Notes: generated by a model from the sequence alone, not told the origin. A stretch of DNA of 64,000 nt from an uncultured Eubacteriales bacterium (GCA_934502885.1 CAKSUT010000009.1:62001-126000); one strand, 5' to 3'; positions 33,153 through 42,848 are shown, counted from the stretch's first letter. Program-made: numbers and translations.

Positions 33153-33322
33153 ATGTCAACCCCCGCTTTCTCAAGTGCCTCGACGAGCGCGTTTATGTAG
33201 TCGCGCGTCTGACCGAACAGCGTCATGAACTGACCTCGCGCCTCGTCCTCGCTCTCGGGTTCCGTCGGAAAAACATCCTTGTCCATAAGTCCCGTCTCCG
33301 GAGTGAATCTGAATTTTTCCAT
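33149..33322 (-). CDS. Small phage protein of unknown function
   Basis: 57 residues, acidic: begins MEKFRFTPETGLMDKDVF, then an EPESEDEARGQFMTLF stretch and a helical end INALVEALEKAGVDI. AAAGGAG lies 8 nt before the ATG. The stop overlaps the next start. Size and place suggest a small structural or chaperone protein of the particle; no family recognised. Confidence 0.7.
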   Translation of the reverse strand: MEKFRFTPETGLMDKDVFPTEPESEDEARGQFMTLFGQTRDYINALVEALEKAGVDI

Positions 33323-33354
33323 GTCTTTGCTCCTTTCTGTTTGCGCAGCCGCGG

Positions 33355-35241
33355 TTACGGCTGTTTTATGAATATCACTTCCGCGTCCGCAATGCCGAAC
33401 ACTCCGTCCGTGCACTCCGCACCTACCGCGAATCTGAAGCCCGCGTTCGCCGGTGTGCGCAAGAGCCGCCTCTTGAAGCAGCCTGCGTCCCATGTGAAAG
33501 AACCGTAACCGAAGGTGTTCCACGCAAAACGTCCGATTGCTGTCGGATAAGCGAGTATCCTTTTGCCGTCGCAGACGACGAAAAGCTTCACATGGGCATT
33601 TCCGCGTGAGGTCAGCGTAAATGCCGCCCTTGCGGCTCTCTTGTAAAGCGCCGGGAAACCGCCGTTGTACTCTTTTGTGCGGAAATGCGAGACTATCGGA
33701 CTTCCGAAATCGTTGCGGTTCTTTTCGGAAAACAGCGTTGGGAGAACCTCGCACTTCTTTACAAACCAAAGCTCGCCGCCGATCCCGAAGACTGCCGATA
33801 CCCCCATTTTGCCGAATATGTACCACGCAAACCTTTTGCCGAACTCGCGCATCGAAATCCCGGAGTAGTAGGGAGTCGCCGTGTAATCCCAGACGTAGGC
33901 GTGCGCGCTGACGAAAAGAAAGTATTTTCCGCCGAAATCAATGCTCACGCACGCCGCAGAATCAGCCTCACTCTCAGAACGAAGTCCCCTTGCACCGTCG
34001 CCGAGTATGCACTCGGAAATCGGAACGACGTTCATCTCGTCCGAATTGTCAGTGGTGTCTATAACGTAAACGCCGCCCGAACGGTTTGCGAATACCGTCC
34101 TGTTGTCGATAAGCGCGACGCTCCCCGGCATATCGCAGCCGATGCGCGAGTTTATCTCACGCACAGTGAAGTCCGCGCCGTTCTCGTCAAAGGCGTAAAC
34201 TATCTTCGCAATGCTTCTTTCGGTGAAAACGATAAGTCCGCCGTATTGCTTCGAGAACGCCGTCACTCTGTCGTTTCCGTTGCCTATTATGTCGTATGCC
34301 GTACTCTTGAAGTAAAACGGGTTGAGAAGCTCGCTTCTGAAGTAGTAGCCCGGAAAGTCGGGGTTGCCCGACAGAAATATTCGTGTGCCCTCAACTGTCG
34401 TGCCGCCGTAGCTCTCGGCAAAGGTGCATCCGAATATCATGCCCGTGCGGCATACCTCGGATTCCGCCTTTACCGTGTAGGTGAGAACAAGCTTGTCTCC
34501 CGTCAGCGTGCCGGGAATGGATATGAAGCCCTCGCCGTCGAACGACGCCGACGTAACCTTGTATCCGTCGCGTATGAGAGTAAAGCCTGCCGCCGTGTCT
34601 GCCGGATAGGGGAGCCTCAATGCACGTTGGTTTGAAAACGACACATACTCAACCGTTATCTTCCTGCTCAAAAGGTTGAAGTCCTCGTTCGTTTTGAACG
34701 ACGAAAGAGACGTTGTGGCATCTGTCATAACCGTCGGCACGTAAGGTTCGCAGACTTTCACCGCAAAGCCTTTGTCAACCGACAGGAGGTGTTCGTCCGA
34801 GGTGTATAAATACAGCATTGACCCAATCTCGCAGAAGAAGCTTTTGCAGTCGGGCGCATTGCCGTAAATCACTCTCGGCGCGGACTTGCCGTCGAATGCA
34901 ATGATGAATTTTCCGCAGTGGTAAACGGCGGAACCGTAAAAGCTCCGCGACGCCGCAGAGTGAAACGACTCCGACGCCGCCGAAACATCAGTCTGCGTGA
35001 AGGTTTCGTCTCCGTCCGCAAACTCCGGAAGAGCAAACGATCCGTAAGGGTGCGACTGACCCGGGCGCGTTTTCAGCACACCGCCGACAGGCCACATATT
35101 CATCATGTCGGGACACTTGCCGTCCGGGAGGAAAAGCGAACTGCCGCAAAAGTATACGCCGCCGTCGGGCGCAGGTATGCCGAGTCTTATTTCACTTGCC
35201 GACGAATAACCGCCGTTTGTCGTGTGCGCCACAGCCGTCAC
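33355..35241 (-). CDS. Phage tail-hub/stabilisation-like structural protein
   Basis: 628 residues, beta-rich with many aromatic and Gly residues. It opens SEIRLGIPAPDGGVYFCGSSL and has GGVLKTRPGQSHPYG, the kind of start seen in P22 gp10-like packaged-DNA stabilisation or tail-hub beta-propellers (ground-truth motif: a GG-rich loop then KTRPG). Later VTAFSKQYGGLIVFTERSIAK and CDMPGSVALIDNRTVFANRSGGVYVID look like propeller blades. The GTG start (35241) overlaps the upstream stop as GTGA and has AAAGGAG upstream. The role is from context and resemblance. Confidence 0.7.
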   Translation of the reverse strand: MTAVAHTTNGGYSSASEIRLGIPAPDGGVYFCGSSLFLPDGKCPDMMNMWPVGGVLKTRPGQSHPYGSFALPEFADGDETFTQTDVSAASESFHSAASRSFYGSAVYHCGKFIIAFDGKSAPRVIYGNAPDCKSFFCEIGSMLYLYTSDEHLLSVDKGFAVKVCEPYVPTVMTDATTSLSSFKTNEDFNLLSRKITVEYVSFSNQRALRLPYPADTAAGFTLIRDGYKVTSASFDGEGFISIPGTLTGDKLVLTYTVKAESEVCRTGMIFGCTFAESYGGTTVEGTRIFLSGNPDFPGYYFRSELLNPFYFKSTAYDIIGNGNDRVTAFSKQYGGLIVFTERSIAKIVYAFDENGADFTVREINSRIGCDMPGSVALIDNRTVFANRSGGVYVIDTTDNSDEMNVVPISECILGDGARGLRSESEADSAACVSIDFGGKYFLFVSAHAYVWDYTATPYYSGISMREFGKRFAWYIFGKMGVSAVFGIGGELWFVKKCEVLPTLFSEKNRNDFGSPIVSHFRTKEYNGGFPALYKRAARAAFTLTSRGNAHVKLFVVCDGKRILAYPTAIGRFAWNTFGYGSFTWDAGCFKRRLLRTPANAGFRFAVGAECTDGVFGIADAEVIFIKQP

Positions 35242-36212
35242 ACTCCTTTCTTTCCGTAATTAAGCCTTGCCGCAAGTCTTCGGCACTTTCCGTAAAAGCT
35301 GTTTCTCCGCTTTGTTTCGGACGCCGCATTTTTACGAAGCGTATCGGCAAAGGCGTTGTATGACGCCGCAAGGCGCATATAAAGCTCGCTCGACTCCGTC
35401 GGGCAGATCTCGACCGCGCAAAGACGGGTGATGAGCGAGAATTTTTCGTCCGAAAGCGTAACCGCCGCCATGTCCTCGGAGAAGGACGGACTCTTTGCCT
35501 CGTATTCCATGACGAAATCTCCGCAAAGTCCGTCGTCCGCTTCGATGAGTCCGTCCGACACGGTGAAAAGCTCCGATGCCGCCCTTTCTCCGTTTGAATA
35601 TGTCAGCTTGCGAAGACGCAGACAGTCCTCCGGCAATTTTGCCGCACACTTGCCGAGAGACGGTATGTCGGTGTACGGTATGTCGTATGACGAGTCGGAA
35701 AGACAGTAGATAGCAATTGATTTTATAACGCATTTTCCGTTCTCGGCAGACTTTATCTCAAAAGCGTATTCGTCGTCGGGACAAGGCAAATCGATTCTCA
35801 CCTCACGGTATTCTCCCGGTTCGCTCTCGAACTCTCCCGATACGTTCTGCGACAGCATTGCGCGTGTTATCACCTTTATACCGCCGTTTATAACGGCGTG
35901 GCACGCAAACGCAGGTACATTCGTTCCGCTTGTCTTTATCGGGACAGTCACCGAATCGCCGGGACCGAGAGTGAGGTCTTGTGCAGAGTAGAGAACGGGG
36001 AGCTTCGGAAGTATAAGCCGTGTGCGCTTCACCTCGGGAAAATCCCTGTAAACCTTCGCCGCGGAATTTTCGAGGTACAGTGAAAGACGTTTTTCGGCGT
36101 CGGTTCTGAAGCTTCCCGAAACGGTGTCACGCACTCCGTTGAGACTGTATTCGTCGAGAAGCTTAAACACCGCGTCGGAGAAGTCCTTGTATGTGTATGA
36201 CGTACCTGTCAT
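35238..36212 (-). CDS. Phage head-tail connector/adaptor-like protein
   Basis: 324 residues. The N- and C-terminal helical parts (YKDFSDAVFKLLDEYSLNG; LITRLCAVEICPTESSELYMRLAASYNAF) look like connector proteins of short-tailed phages that sit under the portal, with LPEDCLRLRKLTYSNG typical of that group. The middle (about residues 75-180) is a beta-rich insert with VNGGIKVITRAML and PDDEYAFEIKSAENGKC, resembling a carbohydrate-binding or Ig-like domain. Coupled by overlap to the hub-like gene. Assignment moderate. Confidence 0.65.
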   Translation of the reverse strand: MTGTSYTYKDFSDAVFKLLDEYSLNGVRDTVSGSFRTDAEKRLSLYLENSAAKVYRDFPEVKRTRLILPKLPVLYSAQDLTLGPGDSVTVPIKTSGTNVPAFACHAVINGGIKVITRAMLSQNVSGEFESEPGEYREVRIDLPCPDDEYAFEIKSAENGKCVIKSIAIYCLSDSSYDIPYTDIPSLGKCAAKLPEDCLRLRKLTYSNGERAASELFTVSDGLIEADDGLCGDFVMEYEAKSPSFSEDMAAVTLSDEKFSLITRLCAVEICPTESSELYMRLAASYNAFADTLRKNAASETKRRNSFYGKCRRLAARLNYGKKGV

Positions 36213-36230
36213 GCAGCCTCACCCAACCTT

Positions 36231-36518
36231 TCAGTCGCTTTCGAGATAAAGTACGCTCGCCGACGCCGAGCTTGAAGACGAGCTTGTTTTAACCAAAAGC
36301 TGTATGCCTCGGCTTATGCAGACCGCGTCGCCCGTGTCAAGCACAAAACCGAGCGTTGCCGACAGATCTTCTCCGACTCCTGCCGCATACGCACTTCCGC
36401 TTTGCATTTTTACTATGGCAAAACCGCCCTTTGTGTCTATAACCATAGGAGATGTTCCGGATACGTTAATTGTCTCGGCTTTGGCGGGTCGCAGAAATTC
36501 ATGATTCAAATATTTCAT
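36231..36518 (-). CDS. Small phage structural protein
   Basis: 95 residues: MKYLNHEFLRPAKAETINV, then a beta-rich body GGFAIVKMQSGSAYAAG and a Ser-rich run (SSSSSSASAS) near the C-terminus. GGAAGGAG precedes the ATG at 36518; a longer in-frame start at 36647 would enter the capsid gene. It may be a head fibre or decoration protein, but no family is recognised. Confidence 0.7.
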   Translation of the reverse strand: MKYLNHEFLRPAKAETINVSGTSPMVIDTKGGFAIVKMQSGSAYAAGVGEDLSATLGFVLDTGDAVCISRGIQLLVKTSSSSSSASASVLYLESD

Positions 36519-36588
36519 ATAATGCTCCTTCCTTGTGACAGAGGGGAGTGAAAAAGCGACACTCCCCCGAAACTTTTGCGTCTTTATA

Positions 36589-37506
36589 TTATGCCGGATT
36601 CGAGAAGATAATGGGACGTCCGTCCGCAAAACCGAAGCCGAAGTCAACGTAGCCGATGTAGTCGGTCACGAGAGGATTGTCCTGCGCCGCAATGAGAACC
36701 GTCGGCTTTGAGATGTAAACGAGCTTGAGTACCTCTCTGAGAAGCATACTGTCCGCAACCGCCCACTGCTTGGGAGCAAAGCCCGTGCCGCCGCCGCCGA
36801 CGACAAGATATCTCATGCCGTATACGGGGTTCGCCGCATTCTCCGCCGCACCGAGGTCGGGGTTCTTCTCGGGAGTGATTCTCGAGTTCGGACCGCAGAT
36901 CTCCTTTGCGCGCGCCTCAAGGTCGGGGCTGACAAGGAGAAGGTCGAAGTTGCCGGCAAAGGGGAGTCCGTCGGGAGTGATGAACTTTGCCGCCATAGTC
37001 TGCGCCTTGGTTATGGACGCCACGGAGAGCGTGTCGGTGATGAGGTTGGAGTAGGTCTCATTCTTGTCGGTGTTGACGGGGTGATTCGTCGCCGCCCACG
37101 CAACACCGTCCGCACCCTTTGTGCCGAAAGCGTTGCCGAAAAGACGGTAGAATTCGTTGAGAACCGTCATGTACGCGGAGTCGGCAAGTCTTGTTCCCAC
37201 CTTTTCCGCTTCGCCCGAGAGGTCAACCTTAGACTTCTTGTAGGTGAGACTTACTCTGAGCGCGTGTTCCTTGGGCGTTATGGTCGTGATGAAGCTTCTC
37301 TTCTGATCCGCACTTGTGATTGTCGAGCCGTTGTAAACAGGAAGCTCACCGTAGCCGCCGACGCCTTCGAGACGGTAGTCAATCTCGTCCTGCACGATTG
37401 TTTCCGCAACTTCGTTTATAACGTCGAGTCTCTTCGCATATCTGAGATCGAAACGCTTCTTGATGAGAGGGTAAAGGTCCTGAGGCCATGTGTAAATATC
37501 GTTCAT
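36589..37506 (-). CDS. Major capsid protein (Mu gpT-like/HK97-type)
   Basis: 305 residues. Seen: LKKRFDLRYAKRL-like start (LYPLIKKRFDLRYAKRLDV), VGGYGELPVYNGSTI, KEHALRVSLTYKKSKVD, TVLNEFYRLFGNAFGTKG, LLLVSPDLEARAKEI and a C-terminal DYIGYVDFGFGFADGRPI. This reads as a phage major head subunit of the Mu gpT-related type. AAAGGA precedes the ATG. The level of similarity cannot be measured here. Confidence 0.8.
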   Translation of the reverse strand: MNDIYTWPQDLYPLIKKRFDLRYAKRLDVINEVAETIVQDEIDYRLEGVGGYGELPVYNGSTITSADQKRSFITTITPKEHALRVSLTYKKSKVDLSGEAEKVGTRLADSAYMTVLNEFYRLFGNAFGTKGADGVAWAATNHPVNTDKNETYSNLITDTLSVASITKAQTMAAKFITPDGLPFAGNFDLLLVSPDLEARAKEICGPNSRITPEKNPDLGAAENAANPVYGMRYLVVGGGGTGFAPKQWAVADSMLLREVLKLVYISKPTVLIAAQDNPLVTDYIGYVDFGFGFADGRPIIFSNPA

Positions 37507-37560
37507 AGTGTAGTTCCTTTCTGTATGTCACTTTTGTTTTTCGCCTGCGCCGCTTGCAGT

Positions 37561-38241
37561 TTACGCAAGATAATTCTTCGCCTTTATGTAAGCGACGTTC
37601 TTCTTGGTGTCGCATCCCACAACGGTAAAGTAGGACTTGTCGGTTGTCGCTGTGCTGATGACGACGTCTCCGTTCTTTATCGTGAGTCTGTCGAAGCCGG
37701 GATGAGGAACAATGAGATATTCGTCGCCTGCGGTAACTGCCGGAGTTGTGTTGAAGTAAAGCTCAAGCTTGCCGGCAGTTGTTACCTCGTATGCGCTGAT
37801 TACGTGTTCCTCGCCTATCTTAATCGCATTCTTTGTCGGGTTGGCGCCGTGCTGTATGAGCTTGAGCGAAACGCCCGTGAGACTTTCGGCGACATTGTTG
37901 AATTCAGTTGTGGTAAGAGTTATCGAGCCGTCGTTCATGGAGGTCGCCGCTTTCACGGTCTTCGTGAGCGGAAGCTCGTAAACCGCATCGGGAGAAACGA
38001 TTACGTTGACGTAAGAGGTTCCGTTTTCGGGGTTGAACTCGTCCGCTTTACTCTTGTATTCACGTGCGGTTACGCCGAACATACCCGTCGTGTTAGCATC
38101 GAAGGTTGTCGAGGGTGTGTTGTCGTTCTTTATCGCAATGGGTGTGCCTTCGGCAATGTCCTTTGCTCCGAGAATAAAGAACTTCTGTATTCTCGGGAGA
38201 GATGAGCCGTCGATTTTGCCTGCAAATTTGATGTTAGCCAT
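37561..38241 (-). CDS. Capsid-associated (decoration-like) phage protein
   Basis: 226 residues, beta-rich, between the scaffold-like gene and the major capsid gene. It begins MANIKFAGKIDGSSLPRIQKF, contains ILGAKDIAEGTPIAIKND and GMFGVTAREYKSK, and ends in an IKNGDVVISTATTDKSYFTV region. Short-tailed and Mu-like modules often have a cement protein here. No firm family match by eye. Confidence 0.65.
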   Translation of the reverse strand: MANIKFAGKIDGSSLPRIQKFFILGAKDIAEGTPIAIKNDNTPSTTFDANTTGMFGVTAREYKSKADEFNPENGTSYVNVIVSPDAVYELPLTKTVKAATSMNDGSITLTTTEFNNVAESLTGVSLKLIQHGANPTKNAIKIGEEHVISAYEVTTAGKLELYFNTTPAVTAGDEYLIVPHPGFDRLTIKNGDVVISTATTDKSYFTVVGCDTKKNVAYIKAKNYLA

Positions 38242-38267
38242 TTCAATCTTCCTTTCAGATGTGGATT

Positions 38268-38951
38268 TTACTGTATGCTTTTATACTTTCTGCTTGCCTC
38301 TACCTGTGAGAGGTAGTCGGCGTATTCCTTGAGACTCATGCCGGAATTTCTCGCAATCGCAATCTGCGACGGCGTGAGAATAGAGGTGTAATCCTCCGCA
38401 CCGCTCTTTCCGGAGGAAAAGCCGGTTGACGCAAGTCCTCTGCGGAGCGCATTGCTTCTGTCACGTTCGTCGCGTCGGTTTCTTTCTTCACGCTCCGCGA
38501 GAAAGCCGGCGTAAAGAGCCGCAAGACGTCCGGATCTTGCCTCGGCATAGTCGAGAAATTCCTCGTCGGAGAGAAGAGCGTGTATGTCAACGTCGGGAAA
38601 TATCGAGGCGAACTCCTCAATTTCTTCGCCGGTCGCGGCGTCCGACGTTCCGGCATCGTTTTCCGGTGCGCCGTTTCCCGATACGCTGTCTTCCGTCTCG
38701 GCGTCTCCCTCTGTATTGCCCGTGGTTTCGACCGAGGATAGCAGACCTTCAAGCTCCGACGCCATGTCCGGAATGTTTTGCGATTGAAGCACTCCCTTTT
38801 CGGCAAGCCCCATTATGAGATCTCTCACCTCTCTGAGAGCGGTGCTGTTTCGTCTTTCTCTTGCGAGACGTTCGCCGACTATTTTTTCAACCTGCTTTGA
38901 AGTAAATATCTTTTCGCCTTTTTCGGTGCTGTTCTGTGTGCTGTTATTCAT
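38268..38951 (-). CDS. Phage scaffolding-like protein
   Basis: 227 residues, acidic and mostly helical: KIFTSKQVEKIVGERLARERR at the start (as in DUF4355-type capsid scaffolds), a low-complexity linker rich in Thr, Glu and Gly, then FPDVDIHALLSDEEFLDYAE, a Glu/Arg-rich helix and ILTPSQIAIARNSGMSLKEY. The order portal-scaffold-capsid supports the call. The start overlaps the portal end by 8 nt with GGAGGTAA inside the portal frame. Confidence 0.75.
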   Translation of the reverse strand: MNNSTQNSTEKGEKIFTSKQVEKIVGERLARERRNSTALREVRDLIMGLAEKGVLQSQNIPDMASELEGLLSSVETTGNTEGDAETEDSVSGNGAPENDAGTSDAATGEEIEEFASIFPDVDIHALLSDEEFLDYAEARSGRLAALYAGFLAEREERNRRDERDRSNALRRGLASTGFSSGKSGAEDYTSILTPSQIAIARNSGMSLKEYADYLSQVEASRKYKSIQ

Positions 38952-40731
38952 CTTTTTCAGTTACCTCCGTATTGTTTTCGGCGTCCGTTTCAAACCTTTT
39001 CTTTATGGCGTCGCAGATCTCTTTTCTCATCGGAAGTCCGATAAGCTCGATAAACGCCATTACCGTTTCGTAGTTGTCCTGCGTAATGGGAGTTTTAATG
39101 AGATCGGTTATCGCCGAGACCGTGAACGCCTTCGAGTTTTCGAGACCGTCGCCGACGTGTATTCTTATGTCGAGAGTCGGAATGTAGGTGCTGTCGGAAA
39201 CATAGTCCCCGAAACGGTATACCACACTCTCTCCGTTTATCGCAACCGTGCGTCCGTCGTCGTAGTATTCGAGAGCCGTCCTGTCGATAAGAGAATACAG
39301 TCTCTTGAAGCCCTCTTTTTTGCCGACCTTTTTGAGCGTCGTTCTCGACTTTGCCCTCTCGTTGAGAAGAGCAATACCCGTCGCGGTCGTGACTCTCGTC
39401 GGTTCGTTTCCCTGATAGGAGTCGTAGTTGCCGGTCGTGTTCTGTATCATTTCGCGCCACGCCGAAGCATTTGCCATAAGCGTCGATTCGCTTCCGCCGA
39501 AGTTGCCGAGCCTCTGTACCTTGCCCATCATTCCGGGACGCAGCGTCCATACCGCACCGGGAGAGTTGTCGAGAGTGCAGCCGTCCGCAAGAGCGTTTTC
39601 CTCGGCGAGAATGATGTCGTTCGACGAGAACGCCGCATTCAGCTGAGCAAAGGCAAGCTCACGGTCAGCCGCCTCGATTATCGGAATTATCGCCTCAAGC
39701 TCGCTCTTGCCCCAGAGACTTCCGTCCTTCGGCAGACGGCTGTATACTACAAACGGAAACATTCGGCAGGCGGTCGTGTTCCAATATTTCGGAATGCGGC
39801 GCACCTCTTTGTCGCCGATGAATACCGAGAGTGCAATGTCGCCCGGCTCCCACGTGTATTTTACGGAGCTTTGCTTTCCGTCTCCGTCGGTTACAGTGAC
39901 GGTTTCCTCGCCGCCGCACGGCTGTCTGTACCACCATTCGGTGATTCTCACGGTGTCGCTTGCCGTGTCGTAAATACTGCTGTCCGCAGTGCCCGGTGAG
40001 TCAATGTCAATCGACTGCATACCGTTGTCGGCACGTGAAATGAGCTCGTCTATGTCCGCTCCCATTCTTGCGGCGTCCGCCTCAAAAAGTCTGTGCGCTT
40101 TCATGCGGTGCATACGGTATACGTAGCCGATGTATTCGCATTCGTCAACCGAGGTTGCCGTCGGATCGGGGAAAATTTCTTCCGGCTTTGGGTTCTGTAT
40201 TTCAACCTCGCCGCTTTTGCCGCCCGGTGCCTCCGCGTCCGCGTTCCAGCACACTTTCCAGACGGCAGAACCCTTGATTCCGAGTCTGCGCTCGTTTACC
40301 GCATTCTTCACGTCGAGATCCGCCGTGTCGCATATGTAGCGGACGATAGACTCTCTCTGCTTTGCCTTGGCGGCGTCCTCGTCGCCCCTCGGCGAAAACT
40401 CAAAGTCGGGAAGCGCCGATTCAATCTGACTCTCAACCTGGATGTAGCCGTCGGTCGAGAGAGCTGCTTCAAACGGCAGAGCGTTCTCCGCAGAAAAGGC
40501 GAGACTGTCCGCTTCGGCATTGTGACTGCCGTCGTAGTACCGCTTCATTCTGCGCCAGTAGGCGAGAGTGTTCTCCTTGGCGCGTGCGCTGTAATCGAGA
40601 AGAAACGCAACCGTGTCCTCTCTCGCCGCTGCACTCGAATAGTCGTAGACCGACTCCGCCTTTAACTGCTTTCCTTTTCTTTTGTACTTCGGCATTCCCG
40701 AGAAAATAGAAAAAGGTGTTCTTTGTTTCAT
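38944..40731 (-). CDS. Phage portal protein
   Basis: 595 residues, the size of P22-type portals. Seen: LAYWRRMKRYYDGSHN, SALPDFEFSPRGDEDAAKAK, LGIKGSAVWKVCWNADAE, NPKPEEIFPDPTATSVDECEYIG in pieces (PEEIFPDPTA is typical of portals), EWWYRQP, LPKDGSLWGKSELEAIIPI and TRVTTATGIALLNERAKSR. The portal ring forms the unique vertex through which DNA enters and leaves. AAAGGA precedes the ATG. Confidence 0.88.
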   Translation of the reverse strand: MKQRTPFSIFSGMPKYKRKGKQLKAESVYDYSSAAAREDTVAFLLDYSARAKENTLAYWRRMKRYYDGSHNAEADSLAFSAENALPFEAALSTDGYIQVESQIESALPDFEFSPRGDEDAAKAKQRESIVRYICDTADLDVKNAVNERRLGIKGSAVWKVCWNADAEAPGGKSGEVEIQNPKPEEIFPDPTATSVDECEYIGYVYRMHRMKAHRLFEADAARMGADIDELISRADNGMQSIDIDSPGTADSSIYDTASDTVRITEWWYRQPCGGEETVTVTDGDGKQSSVKYTWEPGDIALSVFIGDKEVRRIPKYWNTTACRMFPFVVYSRLPKDGSLWGKSELEAIIPIIEAADRELAFAQLNAAFSSNDIILAEENALADGCTLDNSPGAVWTLRPGMMGKVQRLGNFGGSESTLMANASAWREMIQNTTGNYDSYQGNEPTRVTTATGIALLNERAKSRTTLKKVGKKEGFKRLYSLIDRTALEYYDDGRTVAINGESVVYRFGDYVSDSTYIPTLDIRIHVGDGLENSKAFTVSAITDLIKTPITQDNYETVMAFIELIGLPMRKEICDAIKKRFETDAENNTEVTEKDE

Positions 40732-40762
40732 GCGTTTTTGTCCTTTCTTTAAAATGTCGTGC

Positions 40763-42100
40763 TTACCGAATTACCCTGCTTCTCTTTGAGAGCGACTCGA
40801 TAAGCCGCGGTGCCGCGGCACCGCCCGGCATATGTGCGTGCGGCACACTGCTTCTGTATACCGCAAAATAACGGAGCGCGTCGGGTGCGTGAGTTATCTC
40901 GTGCGGACGCGTCGCCGCATCCTGAGGATTGTCGCGGTCGTGCATAAGAAGCGGAAGACAGCGGATTATGTTTTTGCAGCTGCGGTTTACAGTGAGCTTT
41001 GCCGTCCGCGTGCCGTCCTCTCCTGTTTCGACCTTAAGCCATTCCTTGAGACACATCCACCCGTCAACTCTTTCCGAACGCACCTCTGTCAGCCATACGC
41101 CGTTTTCGCCGAAAAGCTCCGCAATGCTCTTTCCCGAATCCTTTTGCCTGCTCCAGAGATCGGACGGCGCGATGAATACCGTCACTCCCTTCGCTTTTTC
41201 GAGAATAGCCTTTGCGGCATCGCTTACAATCAGTCCCGAACGGTAAACCTCGTCGTAAACGTAAGCCGTGCCGTCGGAATATACCGCCACGAACATCGCC
41301 GCCAGCATATCAAGACCGTAGTCTATAGCGCAGTAGCGAATTGCGGCGTCTCCGGAGATGGGAGAATCCTTGACATGAACGTCGGCGTCAAATTCCGGAA
41401 AGTACTGCCCCGAGAAAGCTCCCCACTCACCGCAAAGCCACGAATTGCGAAGCTCTGCCGGCAGACTTTCGAGCTGATCGAGGTAGTCCGGGTTCGACTT
41501 TAAAAGTATCTCGTTGTCGTACACAAGAGCCTGTATGAAGCGAAAGTCGCACGCCCTTTCACCTTTGCGGTAGTCTCTGTCGATGAATAACCGCTTTACC
41601 CACGCATGCCCCACACCGCCGGGATTGCACGTGAGATACATACGCTTCGGAAAATCGTTTGCGCCTCGCAGACACGCCTTGAGCGTCTGAAACTGATACT
41701 CCGTCAGCTGAGTTGCCTCGTCTATCGCTATAACGTCGTACTCAATTCCCTGATATTGAAGCACATCCTCCTCAGCATCGCAGTAGCCGAGCTTAAGTAC
41801 AGAGCCGTTCACAAACTCAAAGCACTTTCGTGTGTCGGTGTACACGGCAAGCCCCGCAAGCTCGGATAAAAGTATGCGTATGTGGTTCTCACGAAGCTCA
41901 AAGTAAGTCCTTCGCACAAGAAGCGCGCGAAGCCCCGGATACTTAAGACACATAAGTATAAGCTTTCGCCTCAGCGCCCAGCTCTTTCCGCCGCCTCTCG
42001 CACCGCCGTAAGCAATGTACTTCTCGCGCGCGGCGAAGAACTCCTCCTGCCTCGGCTGAGGAAACCCCGAAAGAATGTGCGTTGCCGCCGATTTTTCCAT
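40763..42100 (-). CDS. Terminase large subunit
   Basis: ATP-driven DNA packaging motor and headful nuclease, 445 residues. Seen: Walker A GGARGGGKSW (residues 32-41), RRTYFELRENH, Walker B VIAIDE (123-128), TCNPGGVGHAWVKRLF, and the nuclease part with RYCAIDYGLDMLAAMFV (metal Asp), KAILEKAKGVTVFIAPSDLW and the Asp-containing THAPDALRYF. All catalytic parts look intact. The start at 42100 has AAAGGAG 8 nt upstream; an in-frame ATG at 42127 precedes that site. Confidence 0.93.
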   Translation of the reverse strand: MEKSAATHILSGFPQPRQEEFFAAREKYIAYGGARGGGKSWALRRKLILMCLKYPGLRALLVRRTYFELRENHIRILLSELAGLAVYTDTRKCFEFVNGSVLKLGYCDAEEDVLQYQGIEYDVIAIDEATQLTEYQFQTLKACLRGANDFPKRMYLTCNPGGVGHAWVKRLFIDRDYRKGERACDFRFIQALVYDNEILLKSNPDYLDQLESLPAELRNSWLCGEWGAFSGQYFPEFDADVHVKDSPISGDAAIRYCAIDYGLDMLAAMFVAVYSDGTAYVYDEVYRSGLIVSDAAKAILEKAKGVTVFIAPSDLWSRQKDSGKSIAELFGENGVWLTEVRSERVDGWMCLKEWLKVETGEDGTRTAKLTVNRSCKNIIRCLPLLMHDRDNPQDAATRPHEITHAPDALRYFAVYRSSVPHAHMPGGAAAPRLIESLSKRSRVIR

Positions 42101-42154
42101 GCCGTTTCTCCTTTCCTCCGTTTTCATTTTCCCACCCTGCCGCCCATTGTCCGA

Positions 42155-42550
42155 TTACTCGCCAAGCACCGATGCCGCACCGTCGAGAGTCACCGTGATG
42201 CTCTCCGGTGAAGTGTCATTTTCGGAAACGCCGAAGCCGCTCTTTAACGTGTTCATCGCCGCGTTCGACGACAGCTTTCCGTTGAGAGCGTTTTCCTCAA
42301 TGAACGCCTCGATCTTTAAAAGAGCGCGTTTCGCAAGCTCCGCACCTTCACCCGAGCCGGATGAAAGCTCGCCGAAATCTTCTTTCGAGAGATTTGTAAA
42401 GTAGAGAAGCCCGGATACCGTGTACGGCTTCACTATCTTTGAGGTGTTTTCAAGGTCGCATGAGCTGAAGTACCTCGCAAATTCGCGGCTGAGCTTTGTA
42501 AGCTCCGCTTTTGTCGGATTTTTACAGTCGATTTTTTTCTTTGCCGTCAT
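42155..42550 (-). CDS. Terminase small subunit-like protein
   Basis: 131 residues. The central helices (ISRE-type LTKLSREFARYFSSCD; FTNLSKEDFGELSSG) and the ending AKRALLKIEAFIEENALNGKL followed by AAMNTLKSGFGV match DNA-packaging small subunits, where the last part typically reads IEEYI...GAL...FALKNNFGW. It recognises phage DNA for the large subunit next to it. AAAGGAGG lies upstream of the ATG. Confidence 0.75.
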   Translation of the reverse strand: MTAKKKIDCKNPTKAELTKLSREFARYFSSCDLENTSKIVKPYTVSGLLYFTNLSKEDFGELSSGSGEGAELAKRALLKIEAFIEENALNGKLSSNAAMNTLKSGFGVSENDTSPESITVTLDGAASVLGE

Positions 42551-42569
42551 TTATTTTACCATACCTCCT

Positions 42570-42848
42570 TTAACGGTTCAGTACATGCGCGAACTCCGAG
42601 AGATTTTCCTCGATGTACTCCTCAAGACACTGCCTGTGAAGTAAGTCGCCGTTTGAGATTATTTCGAGTGCTTCCTCTCCGCGTATTATCGGGAAGCCGC
42701 ACTGAACGCACTTTTCCTCCGAATCGGAATTGCCGGCGGCGTGCGCCCTGCCGAGAAGCTCGTCCTCGAAAAATTCCGTTTCGTCAAAACAATATTTTTT
42801 GCGTATACTTGCGTCCGTGGTTATCAGTCCTTTCACATTGAAATTCAT
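42570..42848 (-). CDS. Small zinc-ribbon-like protein, first gene of capsid operon
   Basis: 92 residues. A likely metal site is visible: CVQCGFPI (C-x2-C) and LHRQC (H-x2-C) about 20 residues later, followed by an acidic helix EEYIEENLSEFA. The ATG lies directly next to an operator palindrome, and no good ribosome site is present (only AGAAG), so translation may start inefficiently. Being first behind the promoter, it may be regulatory, but no function can be assigned. Confidence 0.7.
   Translation of the reverse strand: MNFNVKGLITTDASIRKKYCFDETEFFEDELLGRAHAAGNSDSEEKCVQCGFPIIRGEEALEIISNGDLLHRQCLEEYIEENLSEFAHVLNR

Noticed and set aside
37081..38205. 374-codon plus-strand frame within the phage region
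   Set aside because: Antisense to the capsid-associated gene and part of the major capsid gene; composition typical of a shadow frame.
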